A stretch of 64,000 nt of DNA from Polaribacter irgensii 23-P. GTDB lineage: Bacteria > Bacteroidota > Bacteroidia > Flavobacteriales > Flavobacteriaceae. Shown in pieces: positions 27,365 to 36,328 of this stretch. The stretch's first letter is position 1; every line of letters begins with the position of its first letter. The position numbers were made by a program, and so were the translations under genes. The notes below the pieces were generated by a model. It was not told the DNA's origin. It worked only from the letters and a program-made list of their open reading frames with translations, and did not search any database. The stretch is from assembly GCF_000153225.1 (NCBI RefSeq), contig NZ_CH724148.1, forward strand, positions 1,382,842 through 1,446,841. Direction: 5' to 3'.

Positions 27365-28648
27365 ATGAAAGAGATAAAAATTGCCGTTATCGGTTTGGGA
27401 TATGTTGGTTTGCCATTGGCAAGATTGTTTGCAACAAAATATGCCGTTATTGGTTTTGATATCAATACACAAAGAGTCGCAGCGTTGATGGCAGGCACAG
27501 ATAGTACTTTAGAAGTAGCGTCGGAGGTTTTAAAAGCAGTGTTGGTTGCAGAACCTAATGCCGACAAAGGATTGTTTTGTACTGCACAAATTGCAGCGAT
27601 AAAAGATTGTAATTATTACATTATTACCATGCCTACCCCGGTAGACAAAAACAACATTCCTGTGCTCACGCATTTGCTAGAAGCGAGTAAAACGGTGGGA
27701 GCAGTGCTTCAAAAAGGAGACATCGTTATTTACGAATCCACGGTATATCCCGGAGCCACTGAGGAAGACTGCATTCCTGTTTTGGAAGCAGTTTCTGGTT
27801 TGGTTTTCAATACAGATTTTTTTGCAGGCTATTCGCCAGAACGCATCAATCCCGGAGACAAGATAAATACCATCGATAAAATTTTAAAAATTACCTCAGG
27901 ATCAACTCCTGCTATCGGTAAAAAAGTAGATGCCCTCTATGCCTCAGTAATTACAGCAGGTACACATTTGGCGCCTTCCATTAAAGTCGCAGAGGCCGCA
28001 AAGGTGATTGAGAATTCCCAGCGCGACATAAATATTGCGTTTGTAAACGAGCTGGCAAAAATATTTAATTTAATGGACATCAACATCCATGAGGTACTAG
28101 CGGCGGCAGGGACAAAATGGAATTTTTTGCCTTTTAAACCGGGTTTGGTTGGAGGGCATTGTATTGGTGTAGATCCCTATTATTTGGCACACAAAGCAAA
28201 GGAGTATGGCTATCACCCCGAAATTATTTTAGCGGGGAGAAGAGTCAATGACAGCATGGGGCCTTTTGTTGCTGCTGAAGTTGCAAAATTAATGATTAAG
28301 AATGCGATTGAAGTTAGAGATGCGGAGGTATTGGTCTTGGGAATTACTTTTAAAGAAAATTGTTCGGATGTGCGGAATACCAAAGCCGTAGATGTGGTAA
28401 ATGAACTGGCAGACTTTGGGACAAAAGTAACCATCTATGACCCTTGTGCAAACCCCAAAGAACTTAAAAAAGAATACAATTTAGTTTCTCAGAAAACGGT
28501 GCCAAAGAAGAAGTTTGATGCCATTGTGCTCACCGTTTCCCATAAAGAATTTGAAAAGATAGATTTAAAGGCCTTGAAAAAAGAGCATACTGTTGTGTAT
28601 GATGTAAAAAACTTTTTCAATCCCAAAGAAGTACACAAAACCTTATAA
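27365..28648 (+). CDS. UDP-N-acetylhexosamine dehydrogenase (TviB/WbpO type)
   Basis: The 427 residues count from the ATG at 27365, chosen because it begins directly with the Rossmann strand (MKEIKIAVIGLGYVGLPLA). The catalytic cysteine is C266 in GGHCIGVDPYYLAHKAKEYG. Central and C-terminal dehydrogenase domains are complete (NTKAVDVVNELADFG near residue 350). The TviB/WbpO group oxidises UDP-GalNAc or UDP-GlcNAc to the uronic acid in two NAD+-dependent steps. It is the first gene of the polysaccharide locus and is followed 2 bases later by a WbpB-like oxidoreductase. Exact sugar uncertain. Confidence 0.88.
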   Translation: MKEIKIAVIGLGYVGLPLARLFATKYAVIGFDINTQRVAALMAGTDSTLEVASEVLKAVLVAEPNADKGLFCTAQIAAIKDCNYYIITMPTPVDKNNIPVLTHLLEASKTVGAVLQKGDIVIYESTVYPGATEEDCIPVLEAVSGLVFNTDFFAGYSPERINPGDKINTIDKILKITSGSTPAIGKKVDALYASVITAGTHLAPSIKVAEAAKVIENSQRDINIAFVNELAKIFNLMDINIHEVLAAAGTKWNFLPFKPGLVGGHCIGVDPYYLAHKAKEYGYHPEIILAGRRVNDSMGPFVAAEVAKLMIKNAIEVRDAEVLVLGITFKENCSDVRNTKAVDVVNELADFGTKVTIYDPCANPKELKKEYNLVSQKTVPKKKFDAIVLTVSHKEFEKIDLKALKKEHTVVYDVKNFFNPKEVHKTL

Positions 28649-28650
28649 AG

Positions 28651-29586
28651 ATGAAGAACTTTGCATTGATGGGCGCCGCAGGGTATATTGCTCCCAAACA
28701 CCTAAAAGCGATTAAAGAGACCAACAATCATCTAATTGCGGCCTTAGATAAGTTCGACTCTGTGGGAATTATGGACCGCTATTTTCCAAACGCCAATTTT
28801 TTTACGGAATTTGAGCGTTTTGACCGTCACATCGAAAAGTTGAAGAGAAATGAAGGAGTCCCCCTCGATTATGTAAGTATTTGTACTCCAAATTACCTGC
28901 ACGATTCGCATATTAGAATGGCCTTACGCAGTGGTGCACATGCCATTTGTGAAAAACCAATTGTATTAAATCCTTGGAATATTGATGCTTTGGCAGCGAT
29001 CGAAAAGGAATCTCAGGGCAATATCAATACCATTCTTCAATTGCGTTTGCACGCTGCAATTATCGATTTGAAAAAAAAGGTAGACGCCACCGAGAAAAAG
29101 GGGAAATATGAGATTGATTTGACGTACATTACTCCCAGAGGGAAGTGGTATGACGCTTCTTGGAAAGGAGAGGAATCAAAATCTGGAGGCATCGCCACCA
29201 ATATTGGAGTGCATTTTTACGACATGCTTTCTTGGGTTTTTGGAAGGGTACAAGAGAATGCAGTGCATTTGAGAACTCCACACAAAGCAGCAGGTTATTT
29301 AGAGTTTGAAAATGCGCGCGTGCGTTGGTTTTTGTCCATTGACGCAGCAGATCTTCCGCAGGAAGTGCAAGAAAAGCAACAAAGAACTTTCAGAGCCATT
29401 ACCATCGACAGCCAGGAATTGGAATTTAGCGATGGCTTTACCGAATTACACACCCTTAGTTATCAAAAAATATTACAACACCAAGGTTTTGGATTGGAAG
29501 TGGTGCGTCCCTCTATTGAGATTGTGCACGACATTCGGAATGCTGAGATAAGCAACGAAGGGTATAAACACCCATTTTTGAACTAA
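28651..29586 (+). CDS. Gfo/Idh/MocA oxidoreductase, WbpB/WlbA-like
   Basis: The 311-residue NAD-dependent sugar oxidoreductase resembles WbpB/WlbA, which oxidises C3 of UDP-GlcNAcA. It has an N-terminal GAAGYIAPKHLKAI nucleotide loop, VSICTPNYLHDSHI near residue 75 and the family motif CEKPIVLNPWN near residue 100 with the catalytic lysine. SGGIATNIGVHFYDML lies near residue 180. It sits 2 bases after a UDP-N-acetylhexosamine dehydrogenase gene, which supports a 2,3-diamino-uronic acid pathway. The aminotransferase (WbpE) and acetyltransferase (WbpD) that normally follow are not adjacent, so the end product is uncertain. Confidence 0.85.
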   Translation: MKNFALMGAAGYIAPKHLKAIKETNNHLIAALDKFDSVGIMDRYFPNANFFTEFERFDRHIEKLKRNEGVPLDYVSICTPNYLHDSHIRMALRSGAHAICEKPIVLNPWNIDALAAIEKESQGNINTILQLRLHAAIIDLKKKVDATEKKGKYEIDLTYITPRGKWYDASWKGEESKSGGIATNIGVHFYDMLSWVFGRVQENAVHLRTPHKAAGYLEFENARVRWFLSIDAADLPQEVQEKQQRTFRAITIDSQELEFSDGFTELHTLSYQKILQHQGFGLEVVRPSIEIVHDIRNAEISNEGYKHPFLN

Positions 29587-29596
29587 AAAAATAGTC

Positions 29597-29604
29597 TATA
29601 TTTG
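29597..29604 (+). promoter_or_regulatory. Internal promoter -7 element
   Basis: TATATTTG matches TAnnTTTG, 22-29 bases upstream of the ATG at 29626. If used, transcription would start at about 29611. That would exclude the upstream ATG at 29602 as a start and supports 29626. Confidence 0.5.
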
Positions 29605-29625
29605 CTTTCAATCAAGTGTGAAAAA

Positions 29626-30051
29626 ATGAAGAAAAAGGCAATTATTGTTTCGGGATATTTTAATCCAATACATAAAGGGCATCTGGAGTATTTTAACCAC
29701 GCGAAAGCGCTGGCAGATGCACTTTTTGTAATCGTGAATAACGACGCACAAAGAGTCTTAAAAGGATCCAAAGAGTTTCAAAAAGAAGCAGAGCGCTTGT
29801 TTATCGTTCAAAATATAAAAGCAGTAGACGAGGCTATTATTTCTATTGACCAAGACCGTACAGTTTGTGCCTCTATTCGCGCTATTTTTGACGCTTATGG
29901 TGAAGAATACCAGCTGGGTTTTGCCAATGGAGGTGACCAAAATAACAGTTCGATACCCGAAGCGCCTATTTGCTCCGAATTAAAAATTGAACTCATTGAT
30001 GGTTTGGGAGGAAAAATACAATCTTCCTCTTGGTTGCTTGATAAAAAATAA
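29626..30051 (+). CDS. Nucleotidyltransferase of the cytidylyltransferase fold
   Basis: The 141-residue protein has the HxGH nucleotidyltransferase motif (NPIHKGHLEY near residue 15) and an Asn/Asp-rich second half ending in the motif-like KIQSSSWLL. The fold transfers CMP or AMP to a phosphate such as glycerol-3-phosphate or a heptose phosphate. I chose ATG 29626 over 29602 because the protein then starts at the first beta strand (MKKKAIIVSGYFNP) and lies just behind a promoter element. The substrate cannot be told. It is followed 6 bases later by a second member of the same fold. Confidence 0.75.
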   Translation: MKKKAIIVSGYFNPIHKGHLEYFNHAKALADALFVIVNNDAQRVLKGSKEFQKEAERLFIVQNIKAVDEAIISIDQDRTVCASIRAIFDAYGEEYQLGFANGGDQNNSSIPEAPICSELKIELIDGLGGKIQSSSWLLDKK

Positions 30052-30057
30052 AAAAAT

Positions 30058-30480
30058 ATGAAAATTGGAATTACTTTTAGTGCTTTTGATCTTTTGCATG
30101 CGGGACATATAAAAATGCTAGAGGATGCAAAGAGGCAATGCGATTATTTGATTTGTGCCTTACAAACAGATCCTACTATAGACCGTCCAGAAAAAAACAA
30201 CCCTGTTCAGTCTGTTGTAGAACGCTACATTCAGCTGAAAGGATGTAAATATGTAGATGAGATTGTTCCTTATGCTACAGAGCAGGACTTAGAAGACGTG
30301 CTGCGCTCTTTTAGAATTGACGTGCGCATTTTAGGAGATGAGTACGCTACTAAAAATTTTACAGGAAGAGCTTATTGTGAAGAAAAAGGAATCGACTTGT
30401 ATTTTAACAAGAGAGAGCACCGATTTTCTAGCAGTGGTTTGCGAAAAGAAGTGCAGGAGAAAGAAAATTTAAACAGATAA
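30058..30480 (+). CDS. Glycerol-3-phosphate cytidylyltransferase-like protein
   Basis: The 140 residues follow the TagD pattern: FDLLHAGHIKMLEDAK with the HxGH motif near residue 15, RYIQLKGCKYVDEIVPY near 60-75, and the ISTT-like C-terminal motif RFSSSGLRKEV. TagD-type enzymes make CDP-glycerol from glycerol-3-phosphate and CTP. In this locus it may supply a CDP-activated residue for the polysaccharide. It lies in tandem with another small nucleotidyltransferase, so one of the two may use a different substrate. Confidence 0.78.
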   Translation: MKIGITFSAFDLLHAGHIKMLEDAKRQCDYLICALQTDPTIDRPEKNNPVQSVVERYIQLKGCKYVDEIVPYATEQDLEDVLRSFRIDVRILGDEYATKNFTGRAYCEEKGIDLYFNKREHRFSSSGLRKEVQEKENLNR

Positions 30481-30571
30481 AAGTAATTTGAATTGCGCTA
30501 GAAAGTCTAGAAATCTTGAATAGAGTCAGTACTGCATTTGAAAGGCAAGTGGCTGTTTAAAAAAGAAATAA

Positions 30572-31894
30572 ATGAATATTACAGTGGTAGGTTCTGGGTA
30601 TGTAGGACTGGTCTCTGGTGCTTGTTTTTCAGAAATGGGAAATACAGTGACCTGTGTAGACATTGATAGCGAGAGAATTCAAAATTTAAAAGCGGGCATT
30701 TTGCCTATTTTTGAGCCAGGTCTGGAAGCCATGGTTTTGAAGAATACCAAAAATAAAACCCTTTTTTTTACAACAGACTTAGCGGTAGGGATGCAATTGG
30801 CATCCATTATTTTTATTGCTGTGGGTACACCGATGGATGCGGATGGTGCTGCCGATTTACAATTTGTTTTGGCGGTGGCCAAGGCCATTGGTCAAAACTT
30901 AGAAAAAAAAGTGGTGGTGGTAAACAAGTCTACAGTGCCTGTGGGGACCGCAGACAAAGTGAAAGCTACCATTCAGCAAGCGCTTGCTCTAAGAGGTCTT
31001 TCCATTGACTTTGATGTGGTTTCAAATCCTGAGTTTTTAAAAGAAGGAGATGCGATTGCAGATTTTATGAAGCCCGATCGGGTAGTGATTGGTGCGGCAT
31101 CAGAAGCGGCCTTTGCTGCGATGAAGCAATTGTATTCGCCGTTTTTTAGAACGCATGATCGTTTTATTACCATGGACATTCGATCCGCAGAAATGACAAA
31201 ATATGCAGCAAATGCCATGTTGGCCACTAAAATTTCGTTTATGAATGAAATTGCGAATATTTGTGAACGTGTGGGTGCAGATGTCAATCAAGTGCGCATT
31301 GGGATTGGTTCTGACAACAGAATTGGGTACAGTTTTATTTATCCAGGTGCGGGATATGGAGGTGCCTGCTTTCCAAAAGATGTGCAAGCACTGCAACAGA
31401 TGGCGCAAGAACAGGGGTACAATGCGCATCTAATCGCAGCTGTAGCTTCGGTGAATGATGCCCAGAAATTCGTAATTTCTAATAAAGTTATTCAAAGATT
31501 TGGAGAAGATTTAACAGGACTTACTTTTGGGGTGTGGGGATTGGCATTCAAGCCAGGAACGGACGACATGCGGGAAGCTGCGGCAATTTATACGATCAAA
31601 GCGCTGGTTGCTCGGGGAGCGACAATAAAAGCATACGATCCTAAGGCCATGCGAGAAGCAAAAGAATACTATTTAAAAGACATTGCAGAAGTGGTCTACT
31701 GTGATGTAAAATACGATGTGTTAAAAGAGGCAACGGCACTTATTCTCTTAACAGAATGGAAAGAGTTCCGCTCTCCAGATTTTGAAGAAATTAAGATGCA
31801 CTTAAAATTACCAATTATTTTTGATGGCAGGAATCAGTACAATGCTTTTCAGTTAGAAAAAAAGGGAATTGAATATTATCAAATAGGAAAATAA
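30572..31894 (+). CDS. ugd: UDP-glucose 6-dehydrogenase
   Basis: The 440-residue protein shows the family order: GSGYVGLVSGACFSEMG at residues 7-23, the central SNPEFLKEGDAI near 151-162, catalytic C266 in GGACFPKDV, and a C-terminal domain with LAFKPGTDDMREA. It converts UDP-glucose to UDP-glucuronate with two NAD+. It ends the first gene group of the locus. The next gene is 670 bases away behind its own promoter element. Confidence 0.93.
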   Translation: MNITVVGSGYVGLVSGACFSEMGNTVTCVDIDSERIQNLKAGILPIFEPGLEAMVLKNTKNKTLFFTTDLAVGMQLASIIFIAVGTPMDADGAADLQFVLAVAKAIGQNLEKKVVVVNKSTVPVGTADKVKATIQQALALRGLSIDFDVVSNPEFLKEGDAIADFMKPDRVVIGAASEAAFAAMKQLYSPFFRTHDRFITMDIRSAEMTKYAANAMLATKISFMNEIANICERVGADVNQVRIGIGSDNRIGYSFIYPGAGYGGACFPKDVQALQQMAQEQGYNAHLIAAVASVNDAQKFVISNKVIQRFGEDLTGLTFGVWGLAFKPGTDDMREAAAIYTIKALVARGATIKAYDPKAMREAKEYYLKDIAEVVYCDVKYDVLKEATALILLTEWKEFRSPDFEEIKMHLKLPIIFDGRNQYNAFQLEKKGIEYYQIGK

Positions 31895-32519
31895 AAGGAA
31901 CTTTAAAGATGCGAGGATACCTCGTGCAGGACAGCGTGAAATGTTCGCGTCCGAAGACTGGTGGGTTTTGGAGAAAAAGAATGCGTATTAACTGGGGGAA
32001 ACAGGTGTTAGAAACTAGTACAATCTGGCTCATTTAGAGCAAAGTATTTGAGCACTGCCAGACAGGGAGATGATACATCACATTTGCAGTGGGACAACAT
32101 AACACTCTAGTGCCTAGCGTGGTTTGTGTATTTTTCGACTGCCTAGGAAAGAACTTTCTCTAATAAAGGTATTTTAGGAATTTTATAAGAAAGGAGCTTG
32201 AATTTGTGAGAAGTACGATAGCAGCATCGGTGTTTGAGTAGTTTGTGCACAACAACCAGCGGTAAAAAGTGGCAAAGCATACAAATGTCTTACAGAGGTA
32301 AAAGTGCAATATTATGGTAAGCTGTCTTTAAACAGAATTGCTGCTTAAAAGAACTTTTTTTTAAAGAAGAATTTTTTGTTTTTTGGTAGAAAAATTACAA
32401 ATGAAAACAGGTTTTTTTTGCGATGTATAGATACATTTCGTTATAAATCAATAGTTTATATTTTTATTTACAGCTACGGTTATTTCAACTATTTTATTTT
32501 ACTGTGCTTCATAAATTAG
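31895..32519. other. Gap of about 620 bases, no gene seen
   Basis: No coding frame or RNA recognised. A small hairpin, CGAGG/CCTCG with a 3-base loop (about 31911-31923), follows the ugd stop. The region ends in the promoter of the export genes. I looked for an ops/JUMPstart element (GGCGGTAGC) and did not find one. Confidence 0.5.
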
Positions 32520-32527
32520 TATATTTG
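32520..32527 (+). promoter_or_regulatory. Promoter -7 element for the export genes
   Basis: TATATTTG followed by CAGC matches TAnnTTTG, 38-45 bases upstream of the Wza-like gene. The -33 element is weak. Confidence 0.55.
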
Positions 32528-32564
32528 CAGCGATCAGGAAAAATAATTTTTATCACAAAGAAAA

Positions 32565-34985
32565 ATGAAAAAGAACAGACAAACATACCTTTTAGTGCTT
32601 TTAGTGTTTTTTACGAGTATCGTATTTTCACAGGATATTAGTAGTATTAAAGACATCGATGTGAATGCTTTGTCAGATGAAGAAATAGCCTCTTATTGGT
32701 CAAGGGTGCAGAAAAAAGGCTATACCATGGAGCAGGTAGAGGTCTTGGGGAAAGCACAAGGGGTATCCGCATCAAAATTAGCAGATTTTAAAAGAAGAGT
32801 AAATGCTTTGGTGTCTAACAAACCAATAGCGGCAGCAGTTATAGAAGAGGGAGAAAAGGAGTTACTTGGAAACGAACCTTATGGTTTGAAAGAAGGGGAG
32901 CTTTTTGAAGAAAATTCTCCTGAGCCATTGCTTTTTGGCTATGATTTCTTTAACAACGCTAAAATTTCCTTTGCACCCGCCGTCAACATTGCAGTTCCTG
33001 AAAATTACCAAATAGGTCCAGGAGACGAAATTATGATTGATTTATGGGGAGCCTCAGAAATAACCTATAATGCAACGGTAAATAACGCGGGTAGCATTCA
33101 AATTAAGGGCATTGGCTTTATCTTTATTAATGGCTTTACCTTAGAAAACGCAAGCAAAAAAATAAGATCGAAATTAAAGAGCAAACACGCAGGGATTGCA
33201 GCCCCCAGCAACAGTTATAATAAAATAAATACCAACATCACCGTTTCTAAAATTAGAACCGTGCAGGTAAATATTATTGGGGAAGTAAAAGTGCCAGGAA
33301 CTTATGCGTTAAATTCTTTGTCTACAGTACTAAATGCCTTGTATGTGGCTGGCGGTCCTACCAAAATGGGAACTTTTAGAGCGGTTAAATTGGTGCGTGC
33401 AAACAAGGTGGTTGCGGTTTTAGACATCTATAGCTATTTGTTGTTTGGAACGCAAGAGGGGAACTTGAAACTACAAGACCAGGATGTACTATTAGTAGGG
33501 CCTTATCTAAATTTAGTTTCTGTGGAAGGTGCTGTTAAAAGACCCGGTTTGTACGAGTTAAAGGAGGGGCAGACACTTTTTGATTTAGTGAAGTATTTTG
33601 GAGGTTTTACACCAAAAGCATACACGAGTTTATTGGTTATAGAACGTTTAAATGGGACTCGAAAAGAAGTGAAAGAGGTGGTGTTAAAAGAGGCTTCTAG
33701 TTTTCAAATGCAGGCTGGAGATAAGTTAGTGGTGCAAGAAATATTAGACACCTTTGAGAATAAAGTTGTTTTAGAAGGTGAAGTCTTTCGGGCGGGTGAT
33801 TACGAATTGACGAACAACATGGATTTAAAAATGCTTTTAACGAAGGCTGAAGGTGTGACACCAGATGCTTTTTTACCAAGAGGACTGTTGGTAAGAACAG
33901 AGAAGGGGGCGAATAAAGAGAACATTGCCTTTTCCGTTGAAGCGGTTTTAAAAGGAGAAGTCAAGATTCTTTTGAACGCGCGAGACCAGGTTCGAATTTT
34001 CAATAAAAAGGAACTAAGAGAAGAAAGAACCATTTCAATTTCGGGCGCTGTGAATACCCCGCAAACCATCGATTTTATTGAAAAATTACAAATAGAAGAT
34101 GTGATTGCAATGTCTGGAGGTCTACAAGAAGGTGCAGATCCTGAAGTGATCAGTGTTTCAAGAAGACTTAAAGACGGGAGTTTTGCATCCTTAAGCCAAA
34201 TATTTGCAGTGTCCTCAGAGAGAAACTTGTCGCTCAATAATGGAAATCCGTTTTATTTAGCCCCCTTTGACATTGTAAATGTTCGATACGAAAAAGGATA
34301 TCGTGCACAGGAAAGTGTTGTTGTAAAGGGTGAGGTTAAATATGAAGGAGATTATATTTTAGAGAGTAAAAACGAGCGCATTTCAGATCTAATAAAAAGG
34401 GCTGGAGGTCTAACCGATTTTGCAGACATCAAAGGAGCTGCACTAATCCGTAAAATAAAGGAAAAAAAAACCAAGGAGATTTTAAAGAATATTGCGAATA
34501 GCGAAGGAGATAATTTGGATGTGGAGGCTTTGCAGGAAATGGAGGAGACGGCTACAGAATTTAAAATTGGAATTGATTTGGTAAGCATTTTAAGCAACAA
34601 AGGGTCTGAAATTGACATGTTCTTAAGAGAAGGGGATGTCTTGATGATTCCTGCCAAAAGTCAAACGGTAGAGGTTTTAGGAATTGTTTTAAGACCCTCT
34701 TTGGTTTTGTTTAAGGAAGGCCAGTCTTTGAGAACTTATATTGAAAAATCAGGGGGCTTTGGAGAAACGGCAAAAAAATCAAAAATTTATGTGTCTTATG
34801 CAAATGGGGATATCAAAACAGTACGCAATTTCTTTTTTTACAAACGGTACCCTAAATTGGCGCCAGGGGCAACTATTTTTGTGCCAGCCAAACCAGAAAA
34901 AGCAAAGATGTCTACAGCGGAAATCTTGGGGATTACAAGTTCAATTGCGACCTTAGGAATTCTAATTCAAACCATGCTAAGATAG
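32565..34985 (+). CDS. Polysaccharide export outer-membrane protein, Wza-like with several SLBB domains
   Basis: An 806-residue protein with a signal peptide (22 residues, ending IVFS before QDIS). The polysaccharide export domain starts near residue 140 (ENYQIGPGDEIMIDLWGAS). It is followed by repeated SLBB-type modules (VNIIGEVKVPGTYAL, VSVEGAVKRPGLYELKEGQ, VVLEGEVFRAGDYELT, VVVKGEVKYEGDYIL, VEVLGIVLRPSLVLFKEGQ). It ends in a hydrophobic helix (STAEILGITSSIATLGILIQ). The length is twice that of E. coli Wza but normal for Bacteroidota. It would form the outer-membrane channel for the polymer. The Wzz-like gene follows 43 bases later. Confidence 0.9.
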   Translation: MKKNRQTYLLVLLVFFTSIVFSQDISSIKDIDVNALSDEEIASYWSRVQKKGYTMEQVEVLGKAQGVSASKLADFKRRVNALVSNKPIAAAVIEEGEKELLGNEPYGLKEGELFEENSPEPLLFGYDFFNNAKISFAPAVNIAVPENYQIGPGDEIMIDLWGASEITYNATVNNAGSIQIKGIGFIFINGFTLENASKKIRSKLKSKHAGIAAPSNSYNKINTNITVSKIRTVQVNIIGEVKVPGTYALNSLSTVLNALYVAGGPTKMGTFRAVKLVRANKVVAVLDIYSYLLFGTQEGNLKLQDQDVLLVGPYLNLVSVEGAVKRPGLYELKEGQTLFDLVKYFGGFTPKAYTSLLVIERLNGTRKEVKEVVLKEASSFQMQAGDKLVVQEILDTFENKVVLEGEVFRAGDYELTNNMDLKMLLTKAEGVTPDAFLPRGLLVRTEKGANKENIAFSVEAVLKGEVKILLNARDQVRIFNKKELREERTISISGAVNTPQTIDFIEKLQIEDVIAMSGGLQEGADPEVISVSRRLKDGSFASLSQIFAVSSERNLSLNNGNPFYLAPFDIVNVRYEKGYRAQESVVVKGEVKYEGDYILESKNERISDLIKRAGGLTDFADIKGAALIRKIKEKKTKEILKNIANSEGDNLDVEALQEMEETATEFKIGIDLVSILSNKGSEIDMFLREGDVLMIPAKSQTVEVLGIVLRPSLVLFKEGQSLRTYIEKSGGFGETAKKSKIYVSYANGDIKTVRNFFFYKRYPKLAPGATIFVPAKPEKAKMSTAEILGITSSIATLGILIQTMLR

Positions 34986-35028
34986 TTTTTTGACAGTTCA
35001 ACTAGAATACCAATAGAATTAAAAGCAG

Positions 35029-36144
35029 ATGATACAAGAAAATAAAAATATACCACTAACTGGAGATGACAGCATCGATATCATCGCTTTATTAAAAGAA
35101 TTTTGGAATGCACGTAGATCAATTTTAAAAATAACGTTGGTATTTGCTTTTTTGGGATTGTTTGTAGCAATTTTTTCAAAGAATGAGTACACAGCTTCTA
35201 CTACCTTTGTGCCTTTGGTACAGGGAAAGTCTTCTGGAGGAAGTTTGGGGAGTTTAGCATCTTTGGCAGGAATCAATCTAGGCGGAGGTGGGAGTAGTGA
35301 CGAAATTTCACCAGAATTGTATCCACTAATAGTAAACAGCATTCCTTTTCAGTTAGAACTTTTAAATACGCAGTTAACTATTGAAGGGCAAGAGCAGCTT
35401 GTATCTTACCAATATTATTACGAAAACATATATAGTCCAGGAGTATTGCATATTATTAAAAAATATACATTGGGCTTGCCAAGTCTATTAATTTCATTTT
35501 TGAAATCTGATGCAGAAATCATTGAGAAAAATACACTTGATAAGGAAAATGAAATTATTTCTATTAGTCAAACAGAAAGTGTTTTAATTAAGAGTTTAAA
35601 AGCACAGCTAGGTTTAAGTGTAAATGCGAAGGAGGGTTATATCTCTATTTCAGTAACTTTACCAGAAGCCAAAGCAAGTGCAGAATTAGCACTAAAAGCT
35701 CAAATTACTTTGCAGGACTATGCTTTAAATTTCAAGACGCAGAAGTCGATTGCTCAATTAAATTATATTAAGGAGCGTTATGCAGAAAAAAAAGATGAGT
35801 TCAATTCAGTTAAATTTACACTCGCGCGTTTTCAAGACCAGAATAACGGGATTAATACTTCACTGGGTAGAACAAAATTATTGCAATTACAATCTGATTA
35901 TGATCTTGCTTTCTCTGTGTTTTCTGAATTGGCGAAAAAATTAGAAACGCAACAATTGCAGGTAAAAAAAGACACCCCTTTATTTACAGTCTTAAAACCG
36001 GTAAGCATTCCATCAGAAAAGTCAGGGCCTAAAAGAGCGATAATTCTAATCGTGTATTTATTTTTAGGTTTTGTCATTAGTTTAGGTGCTATTTTAGGAA
36101 AGAAATATTTAAAGAGTTTAAAAGCAGAGTGGGCTTTGAAATAA
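35029..36144 (+). CDS. Chain-length determinant (Wzz-like) inner-membrane protein, no kinase domain
   Basis: This 371-residue protein has the Wzz layout. The N-terminal membrane helix (about residues 25-45) follows an acidic lead-in (DDSIDIIALLKEFW). A long periplasmic helical part is next, with proline-containing PVSIPSEKSGPKR before a second membrane helix near residues 338-358. The cytoplasmic tail is only about 12 residues, so it lacks the Wzc-type tyrosine kinase. It would set polymer length in a Wzy-type pathway together with the exporter just upstream. Confidence 0.88.
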   Translation: MIQENKNIPLTGDDSIDIIALLKEFWNARRSILKITLVFAFLGLFVAIFSKNEYTASTTFVPLVQGKSSGGSLGSLASLAGINLGGGGSSDEISPELYPLIVNSIPFQLELLNTQLTIEGQEQLVSYQYYYENIYSPGVLHIIKKYTLGLPSLLISFLKSDAEIIEKNTLDKENEIISISQTESVLIKSLKAQLGLSVNAKEGYISISVTLPEAKASAELALKAQITLQDYALNFKTQKSIAQLNYIKERYAEKKDEFNSVKFTLARFQDQNNGINTSLGRTKLLQLQSDYDLAFSVFSELAKKLETQQLQVKKDTPLFTVLKPVSIPSEKSGPKRAIILIVYLFLGFVISLGAILGKKYLKSLKAEWALK

Positions 36145-36328
36145 GCAATGTTGTATTATGTTATTCAAAAATCAAAATAATTTGTCTTTAAAGATTAAAA
36201 GGTGAGACTGGGTTTTTTATAAACAGCAAAAAGTTTTGCTGCGTTCAGTGATATCGAATTCATTAAAAAAACGAATATTTTTACAATAGAAAATAGACTA
36301 CCGTCAGTAGCTTAGAAAAAAAAATAAA

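Noticed and set aside
31895..32519. Search for an ops/JUMPstart antitermination element before the export genes
   Set aside because: No GGCGGTAGC-type element was found. A weak CTGGC/GCCAG pairing near 32020-32060 is not convincing.
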